From the NCBI GenBank assembly GCA_902569405.1, contig CACFTX010000004.1, forward strand, positions 7,501 through 71,500: DNA of 64,000 nt, written 5' to 3'. The translations under genes and the position numbers were made by a program. The notes beneath the pieces are model-generated. The model was not told the DNA's origin and made no database searches. It saw nothing but the letters and a program-made list of their open reading frames with translations. The DNA is from an uncultured Pelagibacteraceae bacterium. GTDB lineage: Bacteria > Pseudomonadota > Alphaproteobacteria > Pelagibacterales > Pelagibacteraceae. Shown in pieces: positions 29,569 through 39,616 of this stretch (positions are counted from its first letter, which is position 1; each line of letters opens with the position of its first letter).

Positions 29569-30233
29569 AAAAAAGAAAAAATATTATAAAAGTTGCAATT
29601 GACTCTCCTGCCGCATCCGGAGCAGGCACACAAGCAAAACTAATAGCAAAACATTATAATCTATATTATTTAGACACTGGCAAAATATATAGATACATTG
29701 GTCTGCTTAGATTAAAAAATATAAAAAAATTTTCACACAAATTAGTAAAAAAAAAAATAAGAAAAATTAAAATAAAAGATCTTAAAAATAAAAATTTATT
29801 ATCAGATAATGTTGCAGTATCTGCATCAATTATTGCTAAAAATAAAAAAATCAGAGATATGGTTCATCAATTTCAAAAAAAATGCGCTTATTGTCCACCA
29901 ATCAAATATGCTGGTTCAGTTCTTGATGGAAGAGACATAATTACAGTGCAGGTTAAAGATGCAATGTTCAAGTTTTTTATAACAGCCAATCTTAAAACTC
30001 GTGCTAGAAGAAGATATAAAGAATATAAAAGTCTAAAAAAAAAAATTACCTTTAAAGAAGTGCTAAAAAGCCTTAAAAACAGGGATAAATCTGACCGTTA
30101 TAGAAAATACGGACCACTAAAAAAAACAAAAGATTCAATATTGATTAATACTACTAAACTTAGTAGAAAACGTTGCTTTAAAAAAATAAAAGCAATTATG
30201 GATAGGAAATTAAAAATTAATGGAAATATATAA
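29565..30233 (+). CDS. cmk: (d)CMP kinase
   Basis: TTG start; DSPAASGAGTQA (altered P-loop), YLDTGKIYR, LDGRDIITVQVKDA, RRRYKEY; between aroA and rpsA. Confidence 0.88.
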   Translation: MKKRKNIIKVAIDSPAASGAGTQAKLIAKHYNLYYLDTGKIYRYIGLLRLKNIKKFSHKLVKKKIRKIKIKDLKNKNLLSDNVAVSASIIAKNKKIRDMVHQFQKKCAYCPPIKYAGSVLDGRDIITVQVKDAMFKFFITANLKTRARRRYKEYKSLKKKITFKEVLKSLKNRDKSDRYRKYGPLKKTKDSILINTTKLSRKRCFKKIKAIMDRKLKINGNI

Positions 30234-31944
30234 CGATCTTAAAACTCCAGCATCAAAAGAATTTGAAAAATTACTTAACAGCCAACTATCCAAAACTAAA
30301 AATCTAATAGAAGGTAAAATTATAGAAGGAAAAATTACAAAGATTACAGAAAAATTTGCTTTTCTTTTTATTGAAGGACTAAAAAGTGAGCCCATGCTTG
30401 ATATAAACGAACTAAAAAGTATAGGTATGCATGACAAAGCAAAAGTTGGTGAAAAAATTTCAGTATTATTGGAAAGAATAGAAGATAGAAATGGCGAAGT
30501 ATTAGTATCTGCGTCTAAAGCACAAAAAATCAAAGGCTGGGATAAGCTAGTGGAATCTTTCGAAAAAAATGAACCTATAACTGGAAAAATTACCTCTAAA
30601 TGCAAAGGCGGTGTAATTGTTGAACATTTAGACACAGGTTCTTTAATGTTTTGCCCAGGTTCACAAATTTCAGACAAACCTTTAAAAGATATTTCTCATC
30701 TACTAAATGAACCACTTAAATTTGCTTTAATAAAACTTGATAAAATTAGAGGAAACGCATGCGTTTCTAGAAGACAAATTATTACTAATAACAAAAAAGG
30801 TGATAAAGCAAAAATAGTAGAAAAGTATAAAGTGGGTGATGTAATTAAAAATGCTACTGTAAAAGGCTATAGCTCATTTGGGTGTTTTTTCGATGTAAAT
30901 TCAGAATTAGATGTATTAGTTCACTTGCAAGAAATAAGTTACTCTAGAGTTAACCATCCTGATGAAATATTCAACATTGGAGAAAAGCACGACTTGCTAG
31001 TGATATCAGTTGATATGGAAAAACTTCAGGTAGGATGTTCAATAAAACAACTTTCGCCTGATCCATTTGAACATATATCTAACTATGAACTAAACAAAAA
31101 ATATAAAGTAAAAGTGGTTAAATTGATGGATTTTGGAGCATTTTGTGAATTAGAACCAGGACTAAGCACCTTGTTACATTCAAGCGAATTAAGTTGGACA
31201 AAAAAAAATCCTTCAGCAAAAAAAATGTTTAAAATAGGTGATGAAATTGAATGTATTATAACGGAAATAGACAAAGAAAAAAGAAGAGTGGCAATCTCTC
31301 ACAAGTTAACTATTGAAAATCCTTATGAATCTTTAGAAAAAAAATATCCCGTGGGAAGTCAAGTTGAGGGTGTTGTTAATAGTTTAAATGAATATGCGAT
31401 CTATATAACACTTAATGATTTTGATATTGATGGTTTTCTCCATTGTAATGATTTGAGTTTTACTGAAAATCCAGAAGAAGAGCTGAAAAAATATAAAAAG
31501 GGTGACAAATTAAAAGTTAAGATTCTAGAAATAAAAAAAGATCAACAAAAAGTGAGAGTAGGTTTAAAACAAACTCAAAAAGATCCATTCGATTGGTTTA
31601 AAGACAAAAAAGAAAATGATACAATAACAGTTAAAGTCGTATCTTCAGACAATAAAGGCCTTGTAGTAAATCCTGAAGGTTGCGAAATAAATTTTACTAT
31701 TAAAAAATCCCAAATCGCCGTCTCTGCTCAAGATGCTAGACCATCAAGATTCGTTGGGGGAGAAAGAATTGATGCAGCCATAGCAGAACTGGATATTAAT
31801 AAAAGAAAAGTTAGCTTAAGTATTAAGCTTTTAGAAGAATTGCAGAACAAAGAGGCTGTTTCAAAATTTGGATCAGAAGCATCTGGAAAAAATCTTCCAT
31901 TTTCTTCACTTTCAGATAAGCTTAAAAAAAAAACAAAGGAATAA
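30220..31944 (+). CDS. rpsA: 30S ribosomal protein S1
   Basis: Repeated S1 domains (KVVKLMDFGAFCELEPG, GDEIECIITEIDKEKRRVAISHK). Confidence 0.97.
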   Translation: MEIYNDLKTPASKEFEKLLNSQLSKTKNLIEGKIIEGKITKITEKFAFLFIEGLKSEPMLDINELKSIGMHDKAKVGEKISVLLERIEDRNGEVLVSASKAQKIKGWDKLVESFEKNEPITGKITSKCKGGVIVEHLDTGSLMFCPGSQISDKPLKDISHLLNEPLKFALIKLDKIRGNACVSRRQIITNNKKGDKAKIVEKYKVGDVIKNATVKGYSSFGCFFDVNSELDVLVHLQEISYSRVNHPDEIFNIGEKHDLLVISVDMEKLQVGCSIKQLSPDPFEHISNYELNKKYKVKVVKLMDFGAFCELEPGLSTLLHSSELSWTKKNPSAKKMFKIGDEIECIITEIDKEKRRVAISHKLTIENPYESLEKKYPVGSQVEGVVNSLNEYAIYITLNDFDIDGFLHCNDLSFTENPEEELKKYKKGDKLKVKILEIKKDQQKVRVGLKQTQKDPFDWFKDKKENDTITVKVVSSDNKGLVVNPEGCEINFTIKKSQIAVSAQDARPSRFVGGERIDAAIAELDINKRKVSLSIKLLEELQNKEAVSKFGSEASGKNLPFSSLSDKLKKKTKE

Positions 31945-31956
31945 TAAACATAATTA

Positions 31957-32247
31957 GTGATTGTTAAATCAAAGCTTCTCAAACAAATTTCAGATAATTA
32001 TCCAAATTTTTTAAAAAAAGACTTAGAAAAATTTTTTAATATTTTTTTAAATCAAGTCATGGAATCCTTAAAAAGAGGCGAGAGAGTAGAATTAAGAGGT
32101 TTTTGTATTTTTTCTTCTAATCTCCAAAAACCTAGAATATCAAGAAACCCTAAAACTGGTGAAAAAGTTCACACGCCCAAAAAAAGAACTATTCACTTTA
32201 AAATGGCTAAAGAATTATTTAATAAATTAAACAATGAAAAAAAATAA
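31957..32247 (+). CDS. ihfB: Integration host factor subunit beta/HU family
   Basis: ERVELRGFCIFSSNLQKPRISRNPKTGEKVHTPKKRTIHFKMAKELFNKLN; directly after rpsA; GTG start. Confidence 0.9.
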   Translation: MIVKSKLLKQISDNYPNFLKKDLEKFFNIFLNQVMESLKRGERVELRGFCIFSSNLQKPRISRNPKTGEKVHTPKKRTIHFKMAKELFNKLNNEKK

Positions 32248-32908
32248 AATCTTTATAGCTTGCGATACTAAAAGTATAAAAAAAGTAAAAAAAATAATTA
32301 AAGAAACTCAAACAAATAAGTTAAAAGTTGGTTATAAATTTGGATTAGAGTTTTTTAACTCAAAAAATGGAAGATCATTTATTTCAAAAATAAAAGGTAA
32401 GGTTATATTTGTCGATTTAAAATTATGCGATATACCAAATACATGTATTTCTGCAATAAAAGCTATTAAAGATTTAAAAATTAATTATTTAACAATTCAC
32501 GTAAGCTCCGGTCTTGACGCTCTGAAAGTGTCAAAAAAAATCTCTGGTAAAATAAAATTAATTGGTGTTACAACTCTAACATCTCTTGATAACAAAAATC
32601 TAAAACAAATTGGGTATAATAAAAATTTAAATAAGTTAGTTATTCACCAGGCAAAACTCGCTGCAAAAGCAAAATTAGATGGATTAGTTTGTAGTCCACA
32701 TGAAGTTAAAAATGTAAAAAAAGTTTTTAAAAATGAAATAATAACACCTGGAATTAAACTTGATTCAAAAATTAATGATCAAAAAAGAGTGGCAACTCCA
32801 AATGAAGCTTATAAAAATGGAAGTGATTGGCTTGTCATAGGAAGGTCTATCACCAAAGGTAACATCAAAAATAATCTTAAAAAATTAATAAAAAATATTA
32901 ATAAATAA
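32234..32908 (+). CDS. pyrF: Orotidine 5'-phosphate decarboxylase
   Basis: VDLKLCDIPNT catalytic motif, GVTTLTSLD, TPGIKLDSKINDQKRVATPNEA, VIGRSIT. Confidence 0.95.
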   Translation: MKKNKIFIACDTKSIKKVKKIIKETQTNKLKVGYKFGLEFFNSKNGRSFISKIKGKVIFVDLKLCDIPNTCISAIKAIKDLKINYLTIHVSSGLDALKVSKKISGKIKLIGVTTLTSLDNKNLKQIGYNKNLNKLVIHQAKLAAKAKLDGLVCSPHEVKNVKKVFKNEIITPGIKLDSKINDQKRVATPNEAYKNGSDWLVIGRSITKGNIKNNLKKLIKNINK

Positions 32909-33528
32909 TGGATGCAAAAATTTGTGGTATTAATAACCCTAATACTTTAAACTATATTATAAAACACAATCATCCTCCCAAGTTTATTGGTTTCATTGTC
33001 AACTACAAAAAATCCAGAAGATACGTTGAGTTTGAAAAATTAAAAAAATTAATCAATGTTGAAAAAAAAATTAATTTCGTTGCTGTTTTGGTAAATCCAG
33101 ATGAAAATATTTTAGATAAAATAAAAAATTTAAATTTTGATTTTTATCAACTCTATGATGTAAGTCCTCAGAAAACTAAATTAATTAAAGAAAAATACAA
33201 TAAAAAAATTATTACTGCTCTCACAATAGAAAAAAAATCAGATGTGGAGAACTACAAAAAATTCGAGTCAATTTCAGATATAATATTATTTGATAGCAAA
33301 GGTTACGAAAAATCCCTAGGATTTGATCATAAGTTGCTAAAAGATGTGCCTAGCTCTATAACTAAAATGATTGCAGGAAATATTCAATATGATGACAGGC
33401 TTGAAAAATATTCTAAAATAACAGATATTGTTGATATTTCAGGAAGTTTAGAAACATCGGGTGAAAAAGATATTTCAAAAATAAATTTATTTTTAGAAAA
33501 TATTAAAAGAGTTAAAAATGAAGATTAA
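32908..33528 (+). CDS. trpF: Phosphoribosylanthranilate isomerase (divergent)
   Basis: KICGINNPN (catalytic Cys), LFDSKG (catalytic Asp), VDISGSLETSGEKD; upstream of trpB. Confidence 0.85.
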   Translation: MDAKICGINNPNTLNYIIKHNHPPKFIGFIVNYKKSRRYVEFEKLKKLINVEKKINFVAVLVNPDENILDKIKNLNFDFYQLYDVSPQKTKLIKEKYNKKIITALTIEKKSDVENYKKFESISDIILFDSKGYEKSLGFDHKLLKDVPSSITKMIAGNIQYDDRLEKYSKITDIVDISGSLETSGEKDISKINLFLENIKRVKNED

Positions 33529-34756
33529 AAAAAATATACCTTTAATTGATCAACATGACAAAAAGACTGGCCTATGGGGAGGAAAATTTGGTGGGAGTTA
33601 TATTCCAGAAACTTTAAAAAAGCCAGTCGAAGATCTAACCAATTTATTTGAAAAACTAAGAAAAGATAAAAATTTTATTAAAGAAAGAGACTATTACTTT
33701 GAAAACTGGGTTGGTTCACCAACTTCTTTTGTGAAACTTAAAAACTTAACAAAGCATTTGGGTGGCGCACAAATATGGACTAAAGTAGTATCTGAAGCTA
33801 ACGGTGGTGCACATAAAATTTATAATGCAACCGTTCACTGTCTTATAGCAAAAAGAGCTGGAAAAAAATTTATTGTGGGTGACACAGGAGCAGGTTATGC
33901 GGGAAAAATGCTTAGTATGGCTGCAAAAAAATTTGGCTTAAAATGTAAAATATTCATGGGTGTAAAGGACATTAAAAGACAAAAGCCCAACTGTGATGCA
34001 ATGAAAAAAAATGGTGCTGAAATAGTTCCAGTTTATACAGGAAGCCAAACACTAGTTGATGCTGTCAGCGAATGTATGAGATACTGGGTTTCAAACTGTG
34101 ACACGACTCATATGTGTGTAGGATCAACAGTGGGACCTAATATTTTTGTCAAAATTTGTGGCTGGAGCACATCACAAATATCCAGAGAACTTATTATACA
34201 GATAAAAAAAGAATTTGGAAAAATCCCAAAAAAAATAAAGTTATTAAACTGTGTTGGAGGTGGATCTTCAAGTTTTGGTTTTTGGAATGAATTTATGCAT
34301 TATAATAAAAAACAAATTGAGTTTGTTGGTGTTGAAGCTGGAGGACCAAAAAAAAGTAAAAAACACGCCGCACCTTTAACCTATGGATCAAAAATTGGAA
34401 TATTGCACGGTGCAGCTCAATATGTAAATCAAAATAAGGAAGGTCAAATAGAAGAAACAGAATCTATTAGCGCTGGATTAGACTATCCGGGCGTTTCACC
34501 GCTTCATTGTTTTTTAAAAGATACTAAAAGAGCTAGATATACTGCGGCCACTGATGAAGAAGCATTGAGCGCATACCAGTTAGTTACTAAATATGAAAAT
34601 TTAAACCCAAGTTTGGAACCAAGTCATGCATTTGCAGAAGCTATAAAAATTGCTCCAAAATTAAGCAAGGATACTATTGTTTGTGTTTGCAGTTGTGGAG
34701 ATGCATATAAGGATAAACATATTTTAAAAAAAAGATTAGGAAAATACAAATCATGA
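33518..34756 (+). CDS. trpB: Tryptophan synthase beta chain, divergent
   Basis: GGKFGGSYIPETL, GAHKIYN (PLP Lys), DTGAGYAGK, GGGSSSFG, SISAGLDYPGVSPLH; between trpF and trpA. Confidence 0.88.
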   Translation: MKIKKNIPLIDQHDKKTGLWGGKFGGSYIPETLKKPVEDLTNLFEKLRKDKNFIKERDYYFENWVGSPTSFVKLKNLTKHLGGAQIWTKVVSEANGGAHKIYNATVHCLIAKRAGKKFIVGDTGAGYAGKMLSMAAKKFGLKCKIFMGVKDIKRQKPNCDAMKKNGAEIVPVYTGSQTLVDAVSECMRYWVSNCDTTHMCVGSTVGPNIFVKICGWSTSQISRELIIQIKKEFGKIPKKIKLLNCVGGGSSSFGFWNEFMHYNKKQIEFVGVEAGGPKKSKKHAAPLTYGSKIGILHGAAQYVNQNKEGQIEETESISAGLDYPGVSPLHCFLKDTKRARYTAATDEEALSAYQLVTKYENLNPSLEPSHAFAEAIKIAPKLSKDTIVCVCSCGDAYKDKHILKKRLGKYKS

Positions 34757-35553
34757 TATCAACTATCACTTCGGTTTTTAAAAAATGTAAAAAAGAAAAA
34801 AGACCCGCTTTATTAACTTATACGGTTGCTGGAGATAATAATAAAAAAAAATCATTAGAAATATTAAAGTCAATTTCAAAACATGTGGATATTTGTGAAA
34901 TTGGATTTCCTCATAACACTCCAATTGCTGATGGAGGACAAATCCAAACTAGTGCCTATAGATCAATTAAAAAAGGAACTAAATTAAGAGATGTTTTTCA
35001 AATTGTAAAACAGTTCAAAAAATACAAAAATCATAAACCAGTTATTTTAATGGGATATTATAATATGATTTTTCAATATGGAGAAAATAAATTTATAAAT
35101 AAATGCAAAGAAGTAGGAGTTAATGGTTTAATAGTAGTTGATCTACCATGGCCCGACAATAAATCTTTTGCAAAAAAATGTAAAAAAAAATCTATTATTT
35201 TTGTACAGCTTCTGTCTCCAACCACTTCAAATAAAAGAATGAAAAAAATTATTAGTGACTCTCACGACATGATTTACTATATCTCAATGCTTGGCACTAC
35301 TGGAAGCAGACTAAAAATTTCATCAAAAGAAATATTAAAAAATTATAAAAAAGTAAAAAGAATCAATAAAAATAAAAATTGTGTTATAGGATTTGGAATT
35401 ACCAATGAGACAATTTCGTCTTTAAAAAGTGCTGATGGATTAGTTGTCGGAAGCGAAATATGTAAAGAAATAACTAAAAGTTTAAAAAAAAGACAAAATC
35501 CTGTCACAAATGTTAGCAAAATGGTAAAAAAACTTAAAAATAAAATTTTATGA
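34753..35553 (+). CDS. trpA: Tryptophan synthase alpha chain, divergent
   Basis: TAGD-like TVAGDN, CEIGFPHNTPIADGGQIQ, MGYYNMIFQYG, GLIVVDLPW, GFGITN, VVGSEI. Confidence 0.9.
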   Translation: MISTITSVFKKCKKEKRPALLTYTVAGDNNKKKSLEILKSISKHVDICEIGFPHNTPIADGGQIQTSAYRSIKKGTKLRDVFQIVKQFKKYKNHKPVILMGYYNMIFQYGENKFINKCKEVGVNGLIVVDLPWPDNKSFAKKCKKKSIIFVQLLSPTTSNKRMKKIISDSHDMIYYISMLGTTGSRLKISSKEILKNYKKVKRINKNKNCVIGFGITNETISSLKSADGLVVGSEICKEITKSLKKRQNPVTNVSKMVKKLKNKIL

Positions 35554-36482
35554 ATTGGATTACAAAAGTTTTAAAATTTGGTGAAAAAATTAAAACAGCA
35601 ATCAGAAAAAGACCGAGTAAAGAAGAAATTGAAAATAGTAATTGGACAAACTGCTGCAAAGGTCCAATTTTAAAAAAAGAATTAGAAGAAAATTTATGGG
35701 TTTGTGAATCATGTAACAAACATCATAGAATTAACTGCAGACAAAGATTTGACGTTGTATTTGGTAAAAATAATTATGAAATTTTAAAAACTCCAATACC
35801 ACAAGATGATCCATTAAACTGGGAAGATTCAAAACCCTATAAGGAGAGATTAAAAATTGCACGAAAAAAAACAGGTCAAGAATGTGCAGTTATGATAGTT
35901 AAAGCTAAAATTAACAATATTAATATAACTGCAGGTGCATTTGATTTTGCATTTATAGGGGGCTCCGTTGGAGCATCAGAAGGTGAAGCTATAATTTACG
36001 GAATTCAGAATGCAATAGATAATAAACAACCATTTGTTTTATTCACCGCATCTGGTGGAATGCGCATGTTTGAGTCACTTATAGCACTATCACAGATGGC
36101 AAGAGTAACTTTAGCAATAAATGAACTTAAAAAAAATAATTTACCTTACATAGTTGTTCTAACTGATCCAACGGCTGGGGGCACCACTGCATCTTTTGGA
36201 ATGTTGGGTGATATAACTTTTGCAGAACCAGGTGCAATTGTGGCATTTGCTGGAAAAAGAGTAATTCAAGCCACAGTAAAGGAAGAACTTCCACCAGACT
36301 TTCAAACTAGCGAATATGTAGAAAAAAAATGCGGATTTATTGACTTAGTAATAGAAAGAAAAGACCTTAGAGAAAAAATAGGTTCTATTTTGTCAATATT
36401 GTTAAAAAAAAATTCTGATATAAGTTCAGAGTTAAATGAAACTTCAGAAAATTCTAGAACGCTTACAAAAGCTGCATCCTAA
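35550..36482 (+). CDS. accD: Acetyl-CoA carboxylase carboxyltransferase subunit beta
   Basis: ELEENLWVCESCNKHHRI, GGSVGASEGE, ASGGMRMFES, DPTAGGTTASFGMLGD. Confidence 0.94.
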   Translation: MNWITKVLKFGEKIKTAIRKRPSKEEIENSNWTNCCKGPILKKELEENLWVCESCNKHHRINCRQRFDVVFGKNNYEILKTPIPQDDPLNWEDSKPYKERLKIARKKTGQECAVMIVKAKINNINITAGAFDFAFIGGSVGASEGEAIIYGIQNAIDNKQPFVLFTASGGMRMFESLIALSQMARVTLAINELKKNNLPYIVVLTDPTAGGTTASFGMLGDITFAEPGAIVAFAGKRVIQATVKEELPPDFQTSEYVEKKCGFIDLVIERKDLREKIGSILSILLKKNSDISSELNETSENSRTLTKAAS

Positions 36483-37704
36483 AGAAATAGATTTAAGCCT
36501 AGATAGAATTAAAAAACTTTGTAGTAAACTAGGAAACCCTCAAGACAATCTAAATTGTATACAGGTTGCAGGAACCAATGGAAAATACTCCACTATTCAG
36601 TCGTTAAGAGCAATATTAAAAGAATCGGGTATTAAATGTAATATTTTTACAAGTCCTCACATACAAAAAATAAATGAAAGATTTGTTTATAATGATAAAG
36701 AAATTGAAGATAATGATTTAACAGCATTGTTAAACGAAGTTGAAGAAATTAATTCAGGAGAAGAAATTACTTATTTTGAAATATTAACTGCTGCGTTCTT
36801 CTATGGTTGTAAAAAATACTATAAAAACCCCACAATTTGTGAATTTGGTCTTTTCGCAAGATTAGATGCTGTAAATATTTTAAAAAAAAATTTAGCTACA
36901 ATAATTACAACAATTGGATTGGATCATCTAGATTGGTTGCCAAAAAATGAAAAAACTATAGAAAAAATAATTTTTGAAAAAACATCATCTTTATTAAATT
37001 CTAAAATAATTGTTTCAAAACAAACAAATAAAGAAATCCTAGAAAAAATAAAAAAATCACTTTCTCACAATCAATCTAAAAAGGTATTTTTTAATGATTT
37101 ATATTCATATTCAATGGGAGAAAATAACTTTTTTTATTACGAAGATGAATATGGTGGATTAAAACTTCCAATGCCCAATCTTAACGGAAATTTTCAATTA
37201 TCAAATGTTACAGCGGCGATTGCGACACTTAGAAATATTGAAGAATTTAATATCTCAGATGATAATATTAAAAAAGGAATTACTAAAATTAATAGCATTG
37301 CTAGGATTCAAGAAATTAAAAAAGGCAAGTTAAAAGATCTTTGCAAAAATAATAAATTATTTGTTGATGGATCTCACAATCCACTAGGTGCTATGGTTTT
37401 AAATGAATTTCTAAATAGCTTAAGCAATAATATTCACATTGTTTTGGGAATGATGAACAACAAAGATCATAATGAATATATAAGTTACTTTAAAAAAATA
37501 TCATCTTTAACTACTATAGATATACCTAATCAAGCAAACGCGATCAAAGGAAGTATTTTAAAAGATAAACTTAAAGAGTTTCCAAATACCAAATATAAAA
37601 AAACAATTGAAGAAGCAATTAAATCGATATCACTCAAAAAAAATGACATAGTATTAATAACCGGCTCTTTATATCTTGCGGGAGAAGTTTTAAATTTAAA
37701 TTAA
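36436..37704 (+). CDS. folC: Folylpolyglutamate/dihydrofolate synthase
   Basis: VAGTNGKYST, TSPHIQKINERF, GLDHLDWL, DGSHNPLGA; follows accD. True start may be downstream because the ORF overlaps accD by 47 nt. Confidence 0.9.
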   Translation: MKLQKILERLQKLHPKEIDLSLDRIKKLCSKLGNPQDNLNCIQVAGTNGKYSTIQSLRAILKESGIKCNIFTSPHIQKINERFVYNDKEIEDNDLTALLNEVEEINSGEEITYFEILTAAFFYGCKKYYKNPTICEFGLFARLDAVNILKKNLATIITTIGLDHLDWLPKNEKTIEKIIFEKTSSLLNSKIIVSKQTNKEILEKIKKSLSHNQSKKVFFNDLYSYSMGENNFFYYEDEYGGLKLPMPNLNGNFQLSNVTAAIATLRNIEEFNISDDNIKKGITKINSIARIQEIKKGKLKDLCKNNKLFVDGSHNPLGAMVLNEFLNSLSNNIHIVLGMMNNKDHNEYISYFKKISSLTTIDIPNQANAIKGSILKDKLKEFPNTKYKKTIEEAIKSISLKKNDIVLITGSLYLAGEVLNLN

Positions 37705-38021
37705 ATATTTTCTTTAATCCAGGAAACTATATTTGATTTGGTTGTTGCTCCAACTTTTGTTGCTTTCAACTCTCCACCTTTAAAAAGTAACATTGTGGGT
37801 ATGCCTCTTATTCCATATTTAGTTGGTGTATTAGGTTCATTATCAATATTGTGTTTTGCAATAGTAACTTCCTTGGCCATTTCTTCAGAAATTTCTTCAA
37901 GAGCTGGCCCAATCTGTTTGCAGGGACCACACCATTCAGCCCAAAAGTCAACAACGATTGGCTTTTGTGATTTTAATACTTCATTATCAAAATTTTCATC
38001 CGTAACATTTAATGTTGTCAT
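37701..38021 (-). CDS. trxA: Thioredoxin
   Basis: VDFWAEWCGPCKQIGP active site. Confidence 0.97.
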   Translation of the reverse strand: MTTLNVTDENFDNEVLKSQKPIVVDFWAEWCGPCKQIGPALEEISEEMAKEVTIAKHNIDNEPNTPTKYGIRGIPTMLLFKGGELKATKVGATTKSNIVSWIKENI

Positions 38022-38072
38022 AAGATCTATATATAAATTAATAATATTAATTCAATAAATAATTTTTTTTTT

Positions 38073-39503
38073 TTAAATATTTTCATATTTCTTTTGGATT
38101 GACATTACAAAATTATTTAATTGATCTAAAAATTTTAATTTTTCTTCATTATTTTCATTTGAATATTTATCTCTCAAATTGTCGCACTCATGATAAAACT
38201 CTTTACATGTCCACCATTTTTCTTTCTTTTCACTCAATATTCGTTTTGCAATTTCTCTTTTTATGCTTTTTAACATTCCCTCAGGTAAAACTTCTGGTGA
38301 TTCTTGAAATATAATTTTTTTTCCAAAACCAACAAGTCTTTCATCTTCAAATTTATCTAATAAACTTAACTTTTCTTTCCATGGTGCTGCATGCCATTTT
38401 GGGAAAAGTGCTGTATCTTTATTTGAAGTAAATCGATTATATATACTTTCTTCAGCTAAAATGTCTTCTTGTGATTTTGATTGTTCTTTTTCTTCAGCAA
38501 TATCTCTTAGTGCAATCATGATATTTTGAGAAAATTTTTCATTACCTCTCACCATTTCTGCTCTTTTTTTAATTATATTAACGTCCATAATGTTATAAGG
38601 TTCTTCTTTCATTCCATAGGTTGAATCTAAAATAATTGGAGCCTTATTTGATCTTATGGTTCTTAAGAATTTTGGAGATTTTTTCATTTCTAATTTAAGA
38701 TCGTTAATTGATAAATTTAATAATGGCTCAACGTCTACTCTAAGATCAACTGCTTGTCCCCATTGGTAAATTGGATGAATGCAATGCTTAGGATGAAGTG
38801 GAGCACATAAATATAGTCTTGATTTTCCATAAAAATATTCATTCAATGTAAACATCTTTTCTTTTTTAAATATCGTCTCAGTATCAAGTCTGTTTGAAGT
38901 TTTAAGAAATGAGCTCCATGTTTCAGGTTGTTTTTTCTTAATTAATGATAATATTTTCATTGTTAATTCAGCATCAAATAAAGCTGAATGAGCTCCAGAA
39001 GCCTCAAATCCATTCATTCTAGATAAAGACTCTAACTTCATTACTGCATTACCTTTTTCATTAATCTCTGTTTTTAGAATATTTTTATCTACCGCATATG
39101 CTGCTCTTGCAATATTAAGTCCATCATGTCTTTTGTTTGGAGAAGCATTGGTGATATAAGGGTATCTAATTCCTTTAAAAAACTCTTTTCTAATCATTTC
39201 ATCGTCAAAACCAATATTTGACCATCCTAAAAAAATTGCAGGACTCCATTTTTTAAATATCTTTTCAACTTCACCCAACATTTGATAATGACTTAAATTA
39301 GTCTTTGTTAATAAATCCACCCCTGTCCTATTAACAATCAAAGCCATAGCTTGGGGAATTTCCCCTTCTGGCAACCTACACCTAAAATTAAATCTATCTT
39401 TTTCTAAAAAATTTTCATCAACTAGAATTCCACCTATTTCAATTATACTTCCAAATGAAGTTGACGATGACGAGCTTTCAACGTCCCAAATAGCTAAGTT
39501 CAA
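38073..39503 (-). CDS. sbcB: Exodeoxyribonuclease I
   Basis: DEDDh exonuclease (WDVESSSSSTSFGSIIEIGGILVDE, GWSNIGFDDEMIRKEFF, SGAHSALFDAELTMKI) and ExoI C-terminal region. Confidence 0.9.
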   Translation of the reverse strand: MNLAIWDVESSSSSTSFGSIIEIGGILVDENFLEKDRFNFRCRLPEGEIPQAMALIVNRTGVDLLTKTNLSHYQMLGEVEKIFKKWSPAIFLGWSNIGFDDEMIRKEFFKGIRYPYITNASPNKRHDGLNIARAAYAVDKNILKTEINEKGNAVMKLESLSRMNGFEASGAHSALFDAELTMKILSLIKKKQPETWSSFLKTSNRLDTETIFKKEKMFTLNEYFYGKSRLYLCAPLHPKHCIHPIYQWGQAVDLRVDVEPLLNLSINDLKLEMKKSPKFLRTIRSNKAPIILDSTYGMKEEPYNIMDVNIIKKRAEMVRGNEKFSQNIMIALRDIAEEKEQSKSQEDILAEESIYNRFTSNKDTALFPKWHAAPWKEKLSLLDKFEDERLVGFGKKIIFQESPEVLPEGMLKSIKREIAKRILSEKKEKWWTCKEFYHECDNLRDKYSNENNEEKLKFLDQLNNFVMSIQKKYENI

Positions 39504-39616
39504 AATTACTCCTTATATTTTATGCTATCTGTTTGGGGAATTTTTTTAAGAAACTCGCATCTAAACAAGTAGCAAAGTTGTTTTGTTAATATATTAATTT
39601 TTCTCAAAGTCAAATT

